Assembly (NCBI RefSeq): GCF_034190915.1
Contig: NW_026947502.1
Coordinates: forward strand, 4,758,785 to 4,822,784
From: Cavia porcellus
Taxonomy: Eukaryota > Chordata > Mammalia > Rodentia > Caviidae
DNA: 64,000 bases
Reading direction: 5' to 3'
The stretch's first letter is position 1. Every line of letters starts with the position of its first letter. A model generated the notes under the pieces. The model was not told where the DNA came from. It worked only from the letters and a program-made list of their open reading frames with translations, and searched no databases. Below, in pieces: positions 50,268 to 60,189 of the stretch. Position numbers and translations under genes: made by a program.

Positions 50268-50415
50268 GCCGGGCGTGGTGGTGCACGCCTGTAATCCCAG
50301 CACGTAGGAGGCTGAGGCAGGAGAATGTTGAAAGTTCAAAGCCTGCCTGGGCTCACAATATGAATTCAAGGCCGGCCCGAGCTGCAGAGTGAGACCCTGT
50401 CTCAAAAAGACAAAG
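50268..50415 (+). mobile_element. B1-type SINE
   Basis: Complete B1 with internal duplication, from gccgggcgtggtggtgcacg to gaccctgtctcaaaaagac. Confidence 0.88.
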
Positions 50416-51071
50416 TAAAAATAAACAACGTGTTCATATATCGTTCGCGGCTTTCCAGATGGCTTTTTGCCTTGAACTGCTACATCTCCGGACTTGAACC
50501 TATGAAGAAGGGGTGACCCAAGGTGTGCCTATGGGCCAGGGTTGGAGAAACCCCACATAAACACCCAGGCTTCTCTCAGAGAAAAAAAAAGTCCCCTAGT
50601 GGACAAGACGAGCTGATTTAAATACCAAAGACAAGCGATGAACATCCGTAGTGACCCTCAGCTGTGGCCACTGGTGACAGTAATGTTGTCGCGCAGGTCT
50701 GGAGAGGATTTCTTTACAGCAAGCTCTCCTCTGGCCTCCGCCCCCCCGCACCCCCATCCCCACCCCCGCATTTCCCTGGCACCTCTCTGCGCGATCCTCG
50801 GCTACTTTCGACCTAAGTTTTCTCTACAGCCTCTCATTTGCCTCTGAATGGACAGCGCCGCAATTTGCTCCCCAGGGACCCCAGGGCGCGGGCGGTGCGC
50901 CCCGACGCAACAGGAGAAGCAGGAGCACGCGCGCGGCGTGGGTGGGACGGACGCTGCCTCCCACGCCGTGTCCAAGTCGCAGCTGAAGGTAGACGAGCAC
51001 GCTCATTAAATCCGCCCGCAGAGGAGCGGCGGGGGCCGGATGAGGCGAGCGGGGGAGGCGGCCGCGGGCGG

Positions 51072-51090
51072 CTTGTTGCCTGGCAACAAG
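51072..51090. promoter_or_regulatory. RFX X-box palindrome
   Basis: The 19-mer CTTGTTGCCTGGCAACAAG is palindromic apart from its central base and contains GTTGCC-T-GGCAAC, the classic RFX-family X-box. RFX factors drive ciliary and other gene sets. Function here is inferred from the motif only. Confidence 0.7.
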
Positions 51091-51491
51091 TCCAGGCGAC
51101 GCCAGACCTCCCCAACGCCGGAAGGCGCGGCGGCAGTGGCCGCAGTCGGGGGTCGCGGGGAGGGGGTGCAACGAGGACACCAGAGCGCAGTGACTAAGGG
51201 ACGGGTCAGGAGGCCCAGCACGGAGTCGCGTCACCCTCTTTCCCCGCCGGGAAACGAGGCCGGCCTCTTCGCCACGCTCCTGCGCCCTCCTCCGCGTTTT
51301 CCAACGCGGGCCTCGTGGCAAAGGCCAGCGCGCCAGCCTTTCCCCCCGAGGCTGCCGGACCGAAGTAAAAGGCTCAGCTGCAGCCGGCAGGCCAAACCTC
51401 CAGGGCCCGCAGGACACGGCTCAGGCCCCAACCGCGAGGGTGAGCCGGCCGGGGGTGGGGGGCCTGCGCACGCGCTCACCCGAAACAGAAC

Positions 51492-51506
51492 GGCGCCCCC
51501 TGCTGG
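51492..51506 (-). promoter_or_regulatory. CTCF-type site
   Basis: The minus strand reads CCAGCAGGGGGCGCC, an almost perfect match to the CTCF core. It lies at the downstream edge of the orphan CpG island. Confidence 0.65.
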
Positions 51507-51550
51507 CGGCCTCGCGCAGCGTCCGTTCTCCCGGTTTCAGGTCTTGAGGC

Positions 51551-52623
51551 CCTTAGTGCCAATAAAGAACATCTGCGGTGAGCTCCAGTAAAAAACATCT
51601 GCGTGAGCTCATTCTTGCCTTCTGAAGGAATAACAGTGTGGCAGGAAGAGAACCGGTCGGCAAAGAACAGGCCAGACGGAAGAGCCGGCGCGCGAAGCCT
51701 GCTCCTCCTTTTTGAGCCTGGCAGGGTCGAGCACAAAGCCCTCATATTTACTTCTGCAAAGAAAAAGTACAAAAACCAAAGTGCAGTATAACCGGAAGAA
51801 GGCAGACACCCTTTCCCCACCCCCAAGCGCTGCCTGTTCAAGCCAGGCTGGGAGGGCTTTTGTTTGAAATACACGTTTTCTGTTGGTTTAATAGACGCGT
51901 TCAGTGTGTTTCTTAAGAATACATAATGGGCGAATACAAGGGGGGACTGCACGGGGCAGAAGGCAGAAATTAGCAGCTTGCATTGAGAGCGCGCTTCGAA
52001 GCGAGCTGGCCGGCCTGAGGCCCCCAGAACCGAAGCCCCGCCCACAGTGTTCAAAGGACAGCGAAGCATAATGTTAGAACCCGCAATGGCCTCCCCAGGA
52101 ACCCCATATGTTTTTTATAAAAAGACACAGTGAAAGCATTGTTCTGCGCTCAATAGCGCGACTGTTGTAACTAATGCTCTTGGTATGAATACGACCATTT
52201 AAAATTGCCAACCCCATGCACTCGGAGACAATACACATCACAAAACAAGCCCAGAAGCAGAAATTTCTCACTTAGGGGTCAGTTGGCCTTAAATACACAG
52301 CCACAAGCCTTTTAAGCTGCCTGACTTCCAAAAATACTCTGAACCTTAGCAGAACAAGGTCCTTGTCCTGCTGTTTGCAGCTACTACCTTACTGAAGCAG
52401 ATTTGCACAACATTATCCTCGAACCTGATCCTGGATCACTGGAGGTGCACAAATGGAGTTTGTCCTGTGTTTCACACCACCCCCTTCCATGCTAGGAGCA
52501 GCCTTGCAGGGACAAGGGAAGCGGCCTGTCCAGGCCCTTTGGGCCCATGTAGGGGATCTCCTGGCTTCCACCCTCAGCTGCCTTCCTGGCTAGGCAGAGA
52601 GCTGGGTGTGCTGTGTGTCCTTT
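51551..52623. other. Unique sequence with a short direct repeat
   Basis: The word aacatctgcg(g)tgagctc occurs at 51568-51585 and 51594-51610. A 197-codon minus-strand frame (51476-52069) resembles nothing I know. AATAAA occurs at 51561. Confidence 0.4.
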
Positions 52624-52639
52624 TTGTTTGCGTCTTTTT

Positions 52640-52745
52640 TTTTTTTTTTTTTTGTCTTTTTCATTTTTATTGGTACCGGGGATTGAACTCACGACCGCCT
52701 GCTTGCAAGGCAGGTACTTATGCTGCTGAGCTAAATCCCCAGCCC
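52640..52745 (-). mobile_element. ID SINE with 16-bp target duplication
   Basis: A reverse ID with full tail signature, flanked by ttgtttg(c/t)gtcttttt at 52624-52639 and 52746-52761. Remnants of an older reverse ID and B1 follow to about 52930. Confidence 0.88.
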
Positions 52746-53055
52746 TTGTTTGTGTCTTTTTTGTAGCATTGGGGGTCAAACTCGGGGATAGGTGTTCTAC
52801 CTGCCCCACTACTAAGTTACACCCTCCAATATCACTCTTTAAATGTTTGAGGCAGGCTCTCACTAAAGGTAGGCCTTTAACTTGAGATCCTCCTGCCTCA
52901 GCCTTCTGAGTAGCTGGGATTATAGGAGGCAATATTTCTGCTACCAAAACTAAGGCTTTGGTGCAAACCAGCTGAAGAGACCTGGACCCAGTGGGTCAGA
53001 CCCAGGCTTTGTGGTAGTGATGCAGTCAGGAGGGCTGGTACTGTGGATTACTGGT

Positions 53056-53073
53056 GGTGGTGGTGGTGGTGGA
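53056..53073 (+). repeat. (GGT)n microsatellite
   Basis: About six GGT units. Confidence 0.9.
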
Positions 53074-53227
53074 GTTGGTGGTCCCTGCTGTTTGCCAGCT
53101 TGGTTCCACAATCTTCTATAGGTTGCCAGACCTGACTGATCATCTGCCACATCCCTCTTCTGCCCTGAACTGGTGGGCAGTTTGTAAAAAGACTCCTTCC
53201 CTCTTTCCTCTTATGTGCACAGGACAT

Positions 53228-53279
53228 ACTACACACACGCACCCACACACACACACCCACAAACACACACACACCCACA
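53228..53279 (+). repeat. (CA)n-rich microsatellite
   Basis: Imperfect CA/CCCA repeats directly downstream of the SHROOM1 polyadenylation signal. Confidence 0.9.
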
Positions 53280-53293
53280 TCTCTTAGGAAATT

Positions 53294-53299
53294 TTTATT
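53294..53299 (-). terminator. SHROOM1: SHROOM1 polyadenylation signal
   Basis: The minus strand reads AATAAA about 280 bp past the SHROOM1 stop, giving a short 3' UTR. A CA/TG microsatellite follows immediately downstream (53228-53279). Confidence 0.65.
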
Positions 53300-53574
53300 G
53301 CAAAAAAATAAAGGCTGACTTGCACTTTACAGTGAAGTGTTCCTCTGACCTCTCGCCTCCCACCAACCCTTACAGAAACCCTCTCTCCTCATGAAAGTGG
53401 GTCACACTGCAAGTTTTAAGTAACTCCCAGATAACCTGCAAGACATGGGAAAGGCCGCATGTAATGGTGGGAGCAATTCTCCAGGGAGGGCTGTGGGCCT
53501 GAGTCCTCCCTGCTCCGGTAAACCAGCGTCACTTCAGGTGTGCAAGGCAGGGCTCCCCGCCCTGCCGACTGGAA

Positions 53575-53907
53575 CTAAGTAGGGGGAGGTGGGAAGGGCT
53601 GTTTATCCGGAGGACAGGTTCTTGGGAGCCAGGATGGACTGGGAGAAAGAGGCCGATGGCTCAGGTCGCTCCTGACCACGTCCAGTTGGTCCTGCAGGAG
53701 CCGGACACGTTCGTCCAGGCTGCGCTGCTGGGCCAGGATGGCGGCCTTGTCAGCCAGCAGGGTGCAGTAGGAGCGCACGTCCTCCGCCGGCAGTGCCCGC
53801 GCCAGCACCTCGCGCAGGGCCCGCTCACGCCGCGACACGTGCTCCTTCAGCTCCTTGGCGTCCTCCTGCTGTCGCTGCAGAAGGCCCAGTCGCTGCAGCA
53901 GAGAGGC
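53575..53907 (-). CDS. SHROOM1: SHROOM1 exon 8, coding part (ASD2, C terminus, stop)
   Basis: Acceptor GGCTCCAG precedes 53907. The exon encodes ASLLQRLGLLQRQQEDAKEL, then DKAAILAQQRSLDERVRLLQ, and ends CPPDKQPFPPPPT with TAG at 53575-53577. This is the C-terminal half of ASD2 and the terminal tail of Shroom1. Confidence 0.96.
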   Translation of the reverse strand, partial: ASLLQRLGLLQRQQEDAKELKEHVSRRERALREVLARALPAEDVRSYCTLLADKAAILAQQRSLDERVRLLQDQLDVVRSDLSHRPLSPSPSWLPRTCPPDKQPFPPPPT

Positions 53908-56900
53908 CTGGAGCCGCCAGGAGAGGGCGCCATGAGCGCGCGGCTCCCGGGACGGGGCCATCCCCAGCCCCAGCTCACAGCCCGCGGCCCGCATCCCCTC
54001 CCTGACCGGCTCTCCACCACCCCCAGCGCGAACCCCTTTTACCCGCTCATCAGGGTCGCCGTCTGAGCCCACCCGGGCCAACGCGCGGTGCACGCGGGCC
54101 AGCCGACTGCCCAGCAGCAGCAGGAGGCCAAGCACACGTTCCAGGTCCGCCATGAACCGGCTGAACCGTTCCAGTTCCCGGGGCCCACAGCACTGGCCCA
54201 CTGCAGCCTCCAGAGCTGCCCTGCGTAGGGCCCATGCTTGAGCTACCCCTTGCAGCTGCTCCTGCTTGGCCTGAAGGTCCTGCAGCATCTTTTGGAGGAG
54301 GCTGGCTAGCTCCACCTGCAAAGGGTACGGGCTAGTACTCAAGCCGGCCTGCCCTCTCTACCCAGCCTCCGACACACTACCAGCCCCTCCGCACTCACTT
54401 TCTTGGCCTGGATACTGATGTTGGAGGCTGAGGGGCCCTGGCTGCATGGCTCGCTGAGCACAGGTGGGAGGGTAGCATTTTCTGGCCTTGTCTCCTGCTG
54501 AGAAGCAGGCAGCAGCTGGGGGAAGCTGAACTGAGAGGACCTGAGGACAAAGCCAGAGCTCCTTGGGTTGCCCTGCCCAGGCCTGCAGAGCTGTAGAACC
54601 CTGGCCCCTGCTGTGCTTGCTTACCCTGGCTCAGAAGACCCTGCTGCCTCCTTTCCAGTCTCCCCGATGGAGGCCCAGACCTCTGTCCCAGGGATCAGCC
54701 CATCCAGCAGGCCCAGGGGCAGCGCTGGGCTGGGCTCAGAGACAAGAGTGTCGCTCAGGGAGGGATCCAGTCTGGCCAGCTCCCGAACTAGCTCCTCCAG
54801 ACGCTGGCTGGTCCACATTGGTCTGGAACCCAGCTGGCCAGTGCCCCAGGCCAAGGAAGCATGGTGAGGGGGCCCTGAGGTACCATTGCTTGAAGAACAC
54901 AGGGCATCATCTGGGGGAGGCTTGAGAGGGTCATTTTCTGCAGCTACAGGGGTGTCAGGGGTCAGCAGTCCAGCAGAGTCAGTGGTTGGGAGGTCACCAT
55001 TTGCAGTCCCAGGAGGGCTATAGCTTGTGGCCTTGGAGACACCCACAGAACCATTCACCCCTTGCCAGTAGTCATCTGCCCCTGAGGTCCCAGGATACCC
55101 ATGGAGGGGACATTCTGGTGGGGCCATAGCCTGGCCAGCTCTTCGGCCCAAGTCAGTTTCAGAATTCTGGTCAGAGGCATGGACACTGGAAGCAGAAGAA
55201 GACAGTGAATCAGAAAAGGCTCTGGCCACAGACAAGCAGAGGCCTTGCAGGGCAGCCTGCCCTGCCCACCCCCTACACACCCCCATTTCCGTACCCACCC
55301 CCTGCATCCAGGCCCCTTCTAGAGCAGGCGCACCTGGGAGGGGGTGCCTCACTGTCCTTAGGAACCAGGGAGAATTACCTGGTTGAGGCTCCTACAGGGG
55401 TGCAGGAGTCGGGAGGCCAGCTCATCCTGTCTGGCGGAGGTCCTTCCAGAAACACATCATCGTCAGGAAGGGAGGGCAGCCGGGAGAGCTCCACCTGGGT
55501 CTCTGCGACCCTCTGTTCACAGTCTGAGGGGCTGTACTGAGGGGCTTCTTCGGGACACATTGCTGTAGGCTCCAAGAACCTGGAAGTGGGGACCCCACAC
55601 TGACATCAAAGAGTGGGGTGTCCTGGCACCACATCAGGAAAACAGGAGGCTATGCAATTTGCAAAAAGCTGAGGGCAGTGGAGGGCCCCCTCTTTTTTTT
55701 TTTTTTTTTTTTTTTTTTGTCTGAGACAGGGTCTCCCTATGCAGGTCAGGGTCACCTTGAGCTCACTGTGTAGCCCAGGCAGGTCTGGAACTCCTAACAG
55801 TCCTCCTGTCTCAGCCTCCCAAAAGCGCTGGGATTACAGGTATGCGCCTCCACACCCAGCCCTGGTCTGCTTTCTTGACCAAGAGCTGGGAAAGCTGCCT
55901 CCCCACCCCTTCGTCCTCTGAAGGGCCCATGTTTCTCACCTGGAAAATGTCTGAAGCAACGGTCCAGGTGTTTCTGCTCCTTGGGGAACGGCCTGGAAAA
56001 GCCAAGGCAAATGAAACGCGGCTGCCTCCACGCTCCCCTGCTTCTCCAGCCTGCGACCTCTCTTCCTACCTGGACGGTGGCCGTGGCCGCTCCCGGCGCT
56101 CTCCGGGGCCCTGACACCTTGCCCGAAGCACTCTGACGCCGACAGCCAGGCCTCAGTGCATCGCCGAGCTTCTCGGGCCCCGAGTCCAGCTGCGCCGAGC
56201 TTTGGGCCTGGATCTCCTGCAGCCCTCCGAACGCGGCCCCGGCCTGGCGCGGCAGTTCCTGGGGCTCCAGCCTGGCGAGCCCCGGGCCGGTGCAGGGCCC
56301 ACCCAAGGCCTCCCCGGCCGGCCCACCGCCCTGCCCCACGCGATCCAGCTTCCCCGACTCCGAGAAGCACCACGTCTGCTGCTGGCTGGCGAGGCGCCCC
56401 CGGCCGGCGGGTGCTGGCGCGGGCGCCCGGCAGTCCCGGCCCGGGTGGCTGAGCGAGGCGGAGCGCGGGTGCTCGGCGGGCGGCCGCACCGGGGCGGCGG
56501 GCCGCAGGCGGGAGGGCAGGCTCATGCGGAGCTCCCTGCGCTGGAAGGACGTCTCCCGGAGCACCCTGCGCTGCGCGCCCTGCAGCCGCTGGCGGTAGGC
56601 GGCCCGCGAGGCCGGCGGGCTGGGGGGCTCGGCGGCCCGCGCCCCGGCCTCGGCCTCGGCCTCGGCGGCCAGCGCGTAGAGCAGCGGGGTGGCCTGTCTG
56701 CTGAGCTGCCCTGGGGGTCCCCGGAGCGCAGCGACTGCTGGCCGGGGCCGCTGGGCCGAGCCGGGGGCCGCGGCGGGTGGAGAGGGGCCCGGGCCGCCCC
56801 GGGCCGCGTGCGGCCAGTCCCAGTCCAGGGGCGACAGGGCGTCCGTGTCAGGCGACGGCGTGCACCACTCCGGGCCCCCGGAGGCCGCGGAGAATGAGCC

Positions 56901-56999
56901 GTAGGCCGAGTCGGCGCCCGTGGACCGCCGGCGCAGGTGCAGGCTTCCCGGGGAGGCGGGCGGGGAGGCGCGCTCGCCCTCAGGGCCCGGGGCCTCCAT
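53575..56999 (-). CDS. SHROOM1: SHROOM1 (shroom family member 1), complete coding region in seven exons
   Basis: Shroom1 (APXL2) is the PDZ-less member of the Shroom family. It links to actin and microtubules, and the C-terminal ASD2 coiled coil of the family binds Rho kinase. Seven minus-strand coding exons (56999-56070, 55992-55940, 55579-55379, 55185-54625, 54540-54399, 54315-54043, 53907-53575) join in one frame to 830 residues plus TAG, against about 852 in human. The ATG is chosen because MEAPGPEGERASP matches the known start; further in-frame codons reach an acceptor at 57035. Conserved strings include RQATPLLYALAAEAEAEAG, RVLRETSFQRRELRMSLP and RSASLSHPG (exon 2), YSPSDCEQRVAETQV (exon 4) and YWQGVNGSVGVSK (exon 5). 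ASD2 occupies about residues 625-805, through ELERFSRFMADLERVLGLLL and EDAKELKEHVSRRERALREV. All junctions are GT-AG. A B1 element sits in the intron between exons 3 and 4. Confidence 0.96.
54043..54315 (-). CDS. SHROOM1: SHROOM1 exon 7 (ASD2, first part)
   Basis: This 273-bp exon (91 codons) has acceptor CCCTTTGCAG and donor GTAAAA (54042). It encodes VELASLLQKMLQDLQAKQEQ, then ELERFSRFMADLERVLGLLL and ends GDPDER. Heptad-like leucines fit the ASD2 coiled coil. Confidence 0.95.
54399..54540 (-). CDS. SHROOM1: SHROOM1 exon 6
   Basis: This 142-bp exon has acceptor TTTGTCCTCAG and donor GTGAGT (54398). It encodes SSQFSFPQLLPASQQETRPE and ends NISIQAKK, leading in phase 0 into the ASD2 coiled coil. 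Confidence 0.93.
54625..55185 (-). CDS. SHROOM1: SHROOM1 exon 5
   Basis: This 561-bp exon has acceptor TTCTGCTTCCAG before 55185 and donor GTAAGC at 54624. It begins VHASDQNSETDLGRR, contains YWQGVNGSVGVSK and LEELVRELARLDPSLSD, and ends EAAGSSEPG. All of these have Shroom1 counterparts. Confidence 0.94.
55379..55579 (-). CDS. SHROOM1: SHROOM1 exon 4
   Basis: This 201-bp exon has acceptor CCCCACTTCCAG and donor GTAATT (55378). It encodes FLEPTAMCPEEAPQYSPSDC and onward to LPSLPDDDVFLEG. The YSPSDCEQRVAETQV string matches Shroom1. Confidence 0.93.
55693..55861 (-). mobile_element. B1-type SINE in a SHROOM1 intron
   Basis: The element is a minus-strand B1, so it is in the sense orientation of SHROOM1. 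It lies between exons 3 and 4. Confidence 0.88.
55940..55992 (-). CDS. SHROOM1: SHROOM1 exon 3 (53-bp short exon)
   Basis: Acceptor GGCTTTTCCAG before 55992 and donor GTGAGA at 55939 define a 53-bp exon encoding AVPQGAETPGPLLQTFS plus two bases. It is the only arrangement that carries the frame from exon 2 into exon 4. I do not recall a confident human match, so it could be skipped or lineage-specific. Confidence 0.7.
56070..56999 (-). CDS. SHROOM1: SHROOM1 exon 2, coding part
   Basis: This 930-bp first coding exon holds 310 codons. The exon itself starts at 57034 after acceptor TTTCCCCCAG, giving a 35-bp 5' UTR stretch. It ends at donor GTAGGA (56069) in phase 0. It is strongly CpG-rich and encodes the disordered N-terminal half. 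Long frames in other phases here are compositional shadows. Confidence 0.94.
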
Positions 57000-57477
57000 A
57001 GCGGTGAGGATGGAGGTGGTGGGCTCCGCAGGTCCTGGGGGAAACACAAGGCGGTTAGCTCAGTCTGCGGACCGGCTTAGCTGTCCCCACCTGGTCAGCC
57101 GATCCTCCCCTTCCCTGTGTTGACAGAGTAACCTGGGCGTCAGAGAGGGCAAGGGCAGTGGGATCAGTCCCAGGGCGCAGGCAGAGTCTGAGGGCCTCAG
57201 CTCTTGGAGCAAGGGGTCTGCAGCCAGCCCACTCCCTGCAGGGTGCCTCCATCGGGAGTTCGGTTAGCCCCATGCTCCAGCCCCACGCACCCGAGCTGTT
57301 TCCTGGCCACTCTTGTCTCCTCCGTGGGATCCTTCCCTGATGGACAAGGACCCAGAATGTTCTCAGATCACAGAGGAGCTGAGATGGGGTGGGGACCGGG
57401 CAGGGGTCAGGGGCAGCTTCATAACCTCTCTCCTTCCTTCTGTTAATGTCCTAAAGGTGTCATATAAATATTGATCT

Positions 57478-57575
57478 GGGGCCTAGGGATATAGCTCAGC
57501 AGCACAAGCGCCTGCCAGGTAAGTGCAAGGTCCCGAGTTCAATTCCCAGGATTAAAGAATAAATAAATAAATGAA
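57478..57575 (+). mobile_element. ID SINE in SHROOM1 intron 1
   Basis: Core gggatatagctcagcagcac and a (AAAT)n tail. Confidence 0.82.
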
Positions 57576-60189
57576 TAAATATAATTCATTCGGATCCCCA
57601 CACAGCTATCTGCCTTCCACAGATGAGGACCCCAAGGTCTCCAGTTCCAAGGGAGAAATGATTTGCCCCAGGGGCACACAGCTGGCAAGTGGCAGAGCCC
57701 TGGCTGGGAGATGGGCATGCCACCAGGATCACCACAGCCAAAATCGATTTCCTAGGGGCCAACCTTGCAGAAAGCCAGTATACCATACCTCTTCCCCAAC
57801 TGCTGCATACTCCCCACAAACTGTAGGCAGGGTACTGAATAATGCACTCCTTACTTCTAAAACTCTGCCTTGCTTCTGGGAATGACCAGGTAACCTCAGG
57901 CCCTCTGCCCCTGGCTTCCTTTGCTCCTCCTATAGGACTCAGCGGGGTGATCTCCTGACCTCTTCGGCTCCACACAGTGCTTTTGCCACCACATCATGCA
58001 ACACCCTGCACTGCCACTATTTGCTGGCCCATTCTTCCCTCTTCCCATTCCCACCCCGAGCTTCCTGAGGGCGAGCTCTGCCCTTGTTACTCGGTGCCCG
58101 GCACAGTGCCTGGCATGCAGTCAATCGATGTTAAATAAATATTTGTTAATGGCAAGGGAAGGAACAGACTTGCAGAGATTAGGTTTGGGGTGGCCTGGGT
58201 ATATTGGTCTTTTCTGAGGAAGGAGACAGAACAGGAAAGGAACTTGCCACCATGGACACTGACCAGGTTGCTCATGCATTATTAGTAAATAGGCCAAGCA
58301 GGCATAGCAGCACTGGCTGGAAACTGATACCTCCCCAGTGCAAGAGCGAGGCAAGGGGACATGCTGAGCAGGCAGGCCCAGGTCAGGGTTAGGGTGGCTC
58401 TGAGGCCTGGGCAACTGGGGCTCCCAGTGTGCTATGGGGGGACTTGACTTTCTTGAACTTGGTGGGGAGTGCCGAGTAGGTGGCCTGAAGCTGTGACAGG
58501 GGCCAAAACACTGGCTCACTTGAGCCCCCAGAGGCGATTTAGAATTGCGAGTCACCCTCCCTCCACCTCCTGGAGGCCCAGTCTGCTACTGATTGTTGAT
58601 CAGGGCAGGGTTACTTGTCAGAAGTAGTGTTCCTTAATAGGGAGAAGCAGTGCTGATGACATTCCCAGGGCCTCAGACCTGAAGCAGACATCCTGCACCT
58701 GCGGGGGCACCTCACACCCACTAAGCCCAGCCCTGCAGGATGGACTTCACATGCAACCTTGGCGGGGGTGGGGTGGGCTTCTGCAAAGTTACCATCTTCT
58801 GAACTTCAGCAGAAAAAAGTTAAGTGGCAGCTCCTAGGACAGTCACCTCCTCCGAGAAGTCCAGCTGGCTCTCAGACAGTAGCTCTCTCTCTCTCTCTCT
58901 CCCTAGTTCTAAACTCAGATCACTGCCTGGCTCATGCCACTTTATGCCTGCCCACGATGGCCTCTCAACGGGTAGGCGTGGTCAGATAGAGACACCCTCC
59001 AAAGAGGCCTTGAACATCTATCTTGTTTGTAAGTTACTGTGTTAATTAAATAGTCTGAATTTGCCAAATAAAAACAGCCTAAATGGGCCCCCAGAATGTG
59101 CACACAGATCGATTTTCTTATCAGCACTAGCCTGTCCTAAGGATGCTCTTACACTGGATGTCTGTGCAGGACGGTCACACTGTCCCCTGTGCAGAGCCAG
59201 CTGCTCTGGTGTATGTCTGGGGGCCTCGGCTCAACAGCAAGGAGTTTTCACACTTGTCTGGCTACAGGGGAGGCCCTGTGGTCCAGCCAGCACCTGTGGC
59301 TGGGGGGAGCCTTGTACTAGGGACTCCAGCCTCCTTATCAATGTCACCCTGTGGGCCAGGCTGCAGAGTCTGTGCCAGCTGCAGAACCAAAGTCCAGAGG
59401 TGCTCAGGCATGTACCCACGCCTCACCAGAGTAGGAAGGGCAGAACGAGTTCCCACTAGCAAAACACTATTCTAGGGCTTGGGAGGGGGTGTTCCATAGT
59501 ATACCCATCACCTGGACAGTGGACGAAAGAATAGGAGAGGACAGAGTGAGGTCAGTGCTCAGAGCTGGGGCCCAGGCGGGTAGAGGCCAGTCGGAAAGGA
59601 GGAAGCCCAGGTTAGAGAATGGCCAAGAGTCCTGTCGCAGCCAGCATGGGATCTGTGTGCTTCTCCCGTGTCTGTGGCAAGTGTGGCAGCGGTTGGCATC
59701 TGGATCTAGAGCTTCACAGAGGACAGACCAGGCCAGAAGCAGGCCCAGGATTTTATAGTTAGAGGTGGAGACAGTGCCAGGGGCTAAGATCATACAGAGG
59801 TGATGGAAGCAGATCCAAGGGAGGTAACCAGATCGGTTCAGCAGACCGGCCAGCCTCAACCCCAGGAAGGACCAGGAGTGAAATCTTTTCTCTCTCAAAA
59901 GCCACCTCCACCTGACCTCTCTAAGAGGACTGGTCCCCGGTCACCCCTCATGGACTGTCTTCCCTCAGTCCCGGGCAGCGGTACCCTCTGGGTTGAGCTC
60001 CTGGGCCCCGGGCTGCCTCTTGACCCCCAGCACCCCAGGATGGGTCTGACTGGGCTCCACGCCCACCACGCCCAGCCTGCACGTTGGTCCTCCAACTCAG
60101 CCTTGGAAATGACTTCAAGAGGACAGAAGCCAGGGGCTCCCAGCAGGACAGCCACCTCCTCCTCGAGGTCCACCTGGGAGCACCAGGTC
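57576..60189. other. SHROOM1 intron 1, unique part
   Basis: No extra exon or repeat is recognised. A (TC)n stretch lies at 58880-58899. Confidence 0.5.

Larger units (their letters stand above)
50860..51550. promoter_or_regulatory. Orphan CpG island between SOWAHA and SHROOM1
   Basis: About 700 bp of sharply CpG-rich sequence lies between two convergent 3' ends, where no promoter of a known gene is expected. It holds an RFX-type palindrome (51072-51090), a CTCF-type core (51492-51506) and a plus-strand donor-like gaggGTGAGC near 51440. Open frames cross it in all phases but none resembles a known protein. It may be the promoter of a non-coding or unannotated transcript, or a distal regulatory element. 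Confidence 0.6.

Noticed and set aside
53047..53279. Val/Gly- and His/Thr-rich short frames
   Set aside because: They are translations of (GGT)n and (CA)n microsatellites.
56156..57049. Plus-strand and alternative minus frames over SHROOM1 exon 2
   Set aside because: Shadows of the true Shroom1 frame in CpG-rich sequence.
58383..58398. Telomere-like gggttaggg
   Set aside because: There is only about one and a half units, with no array.
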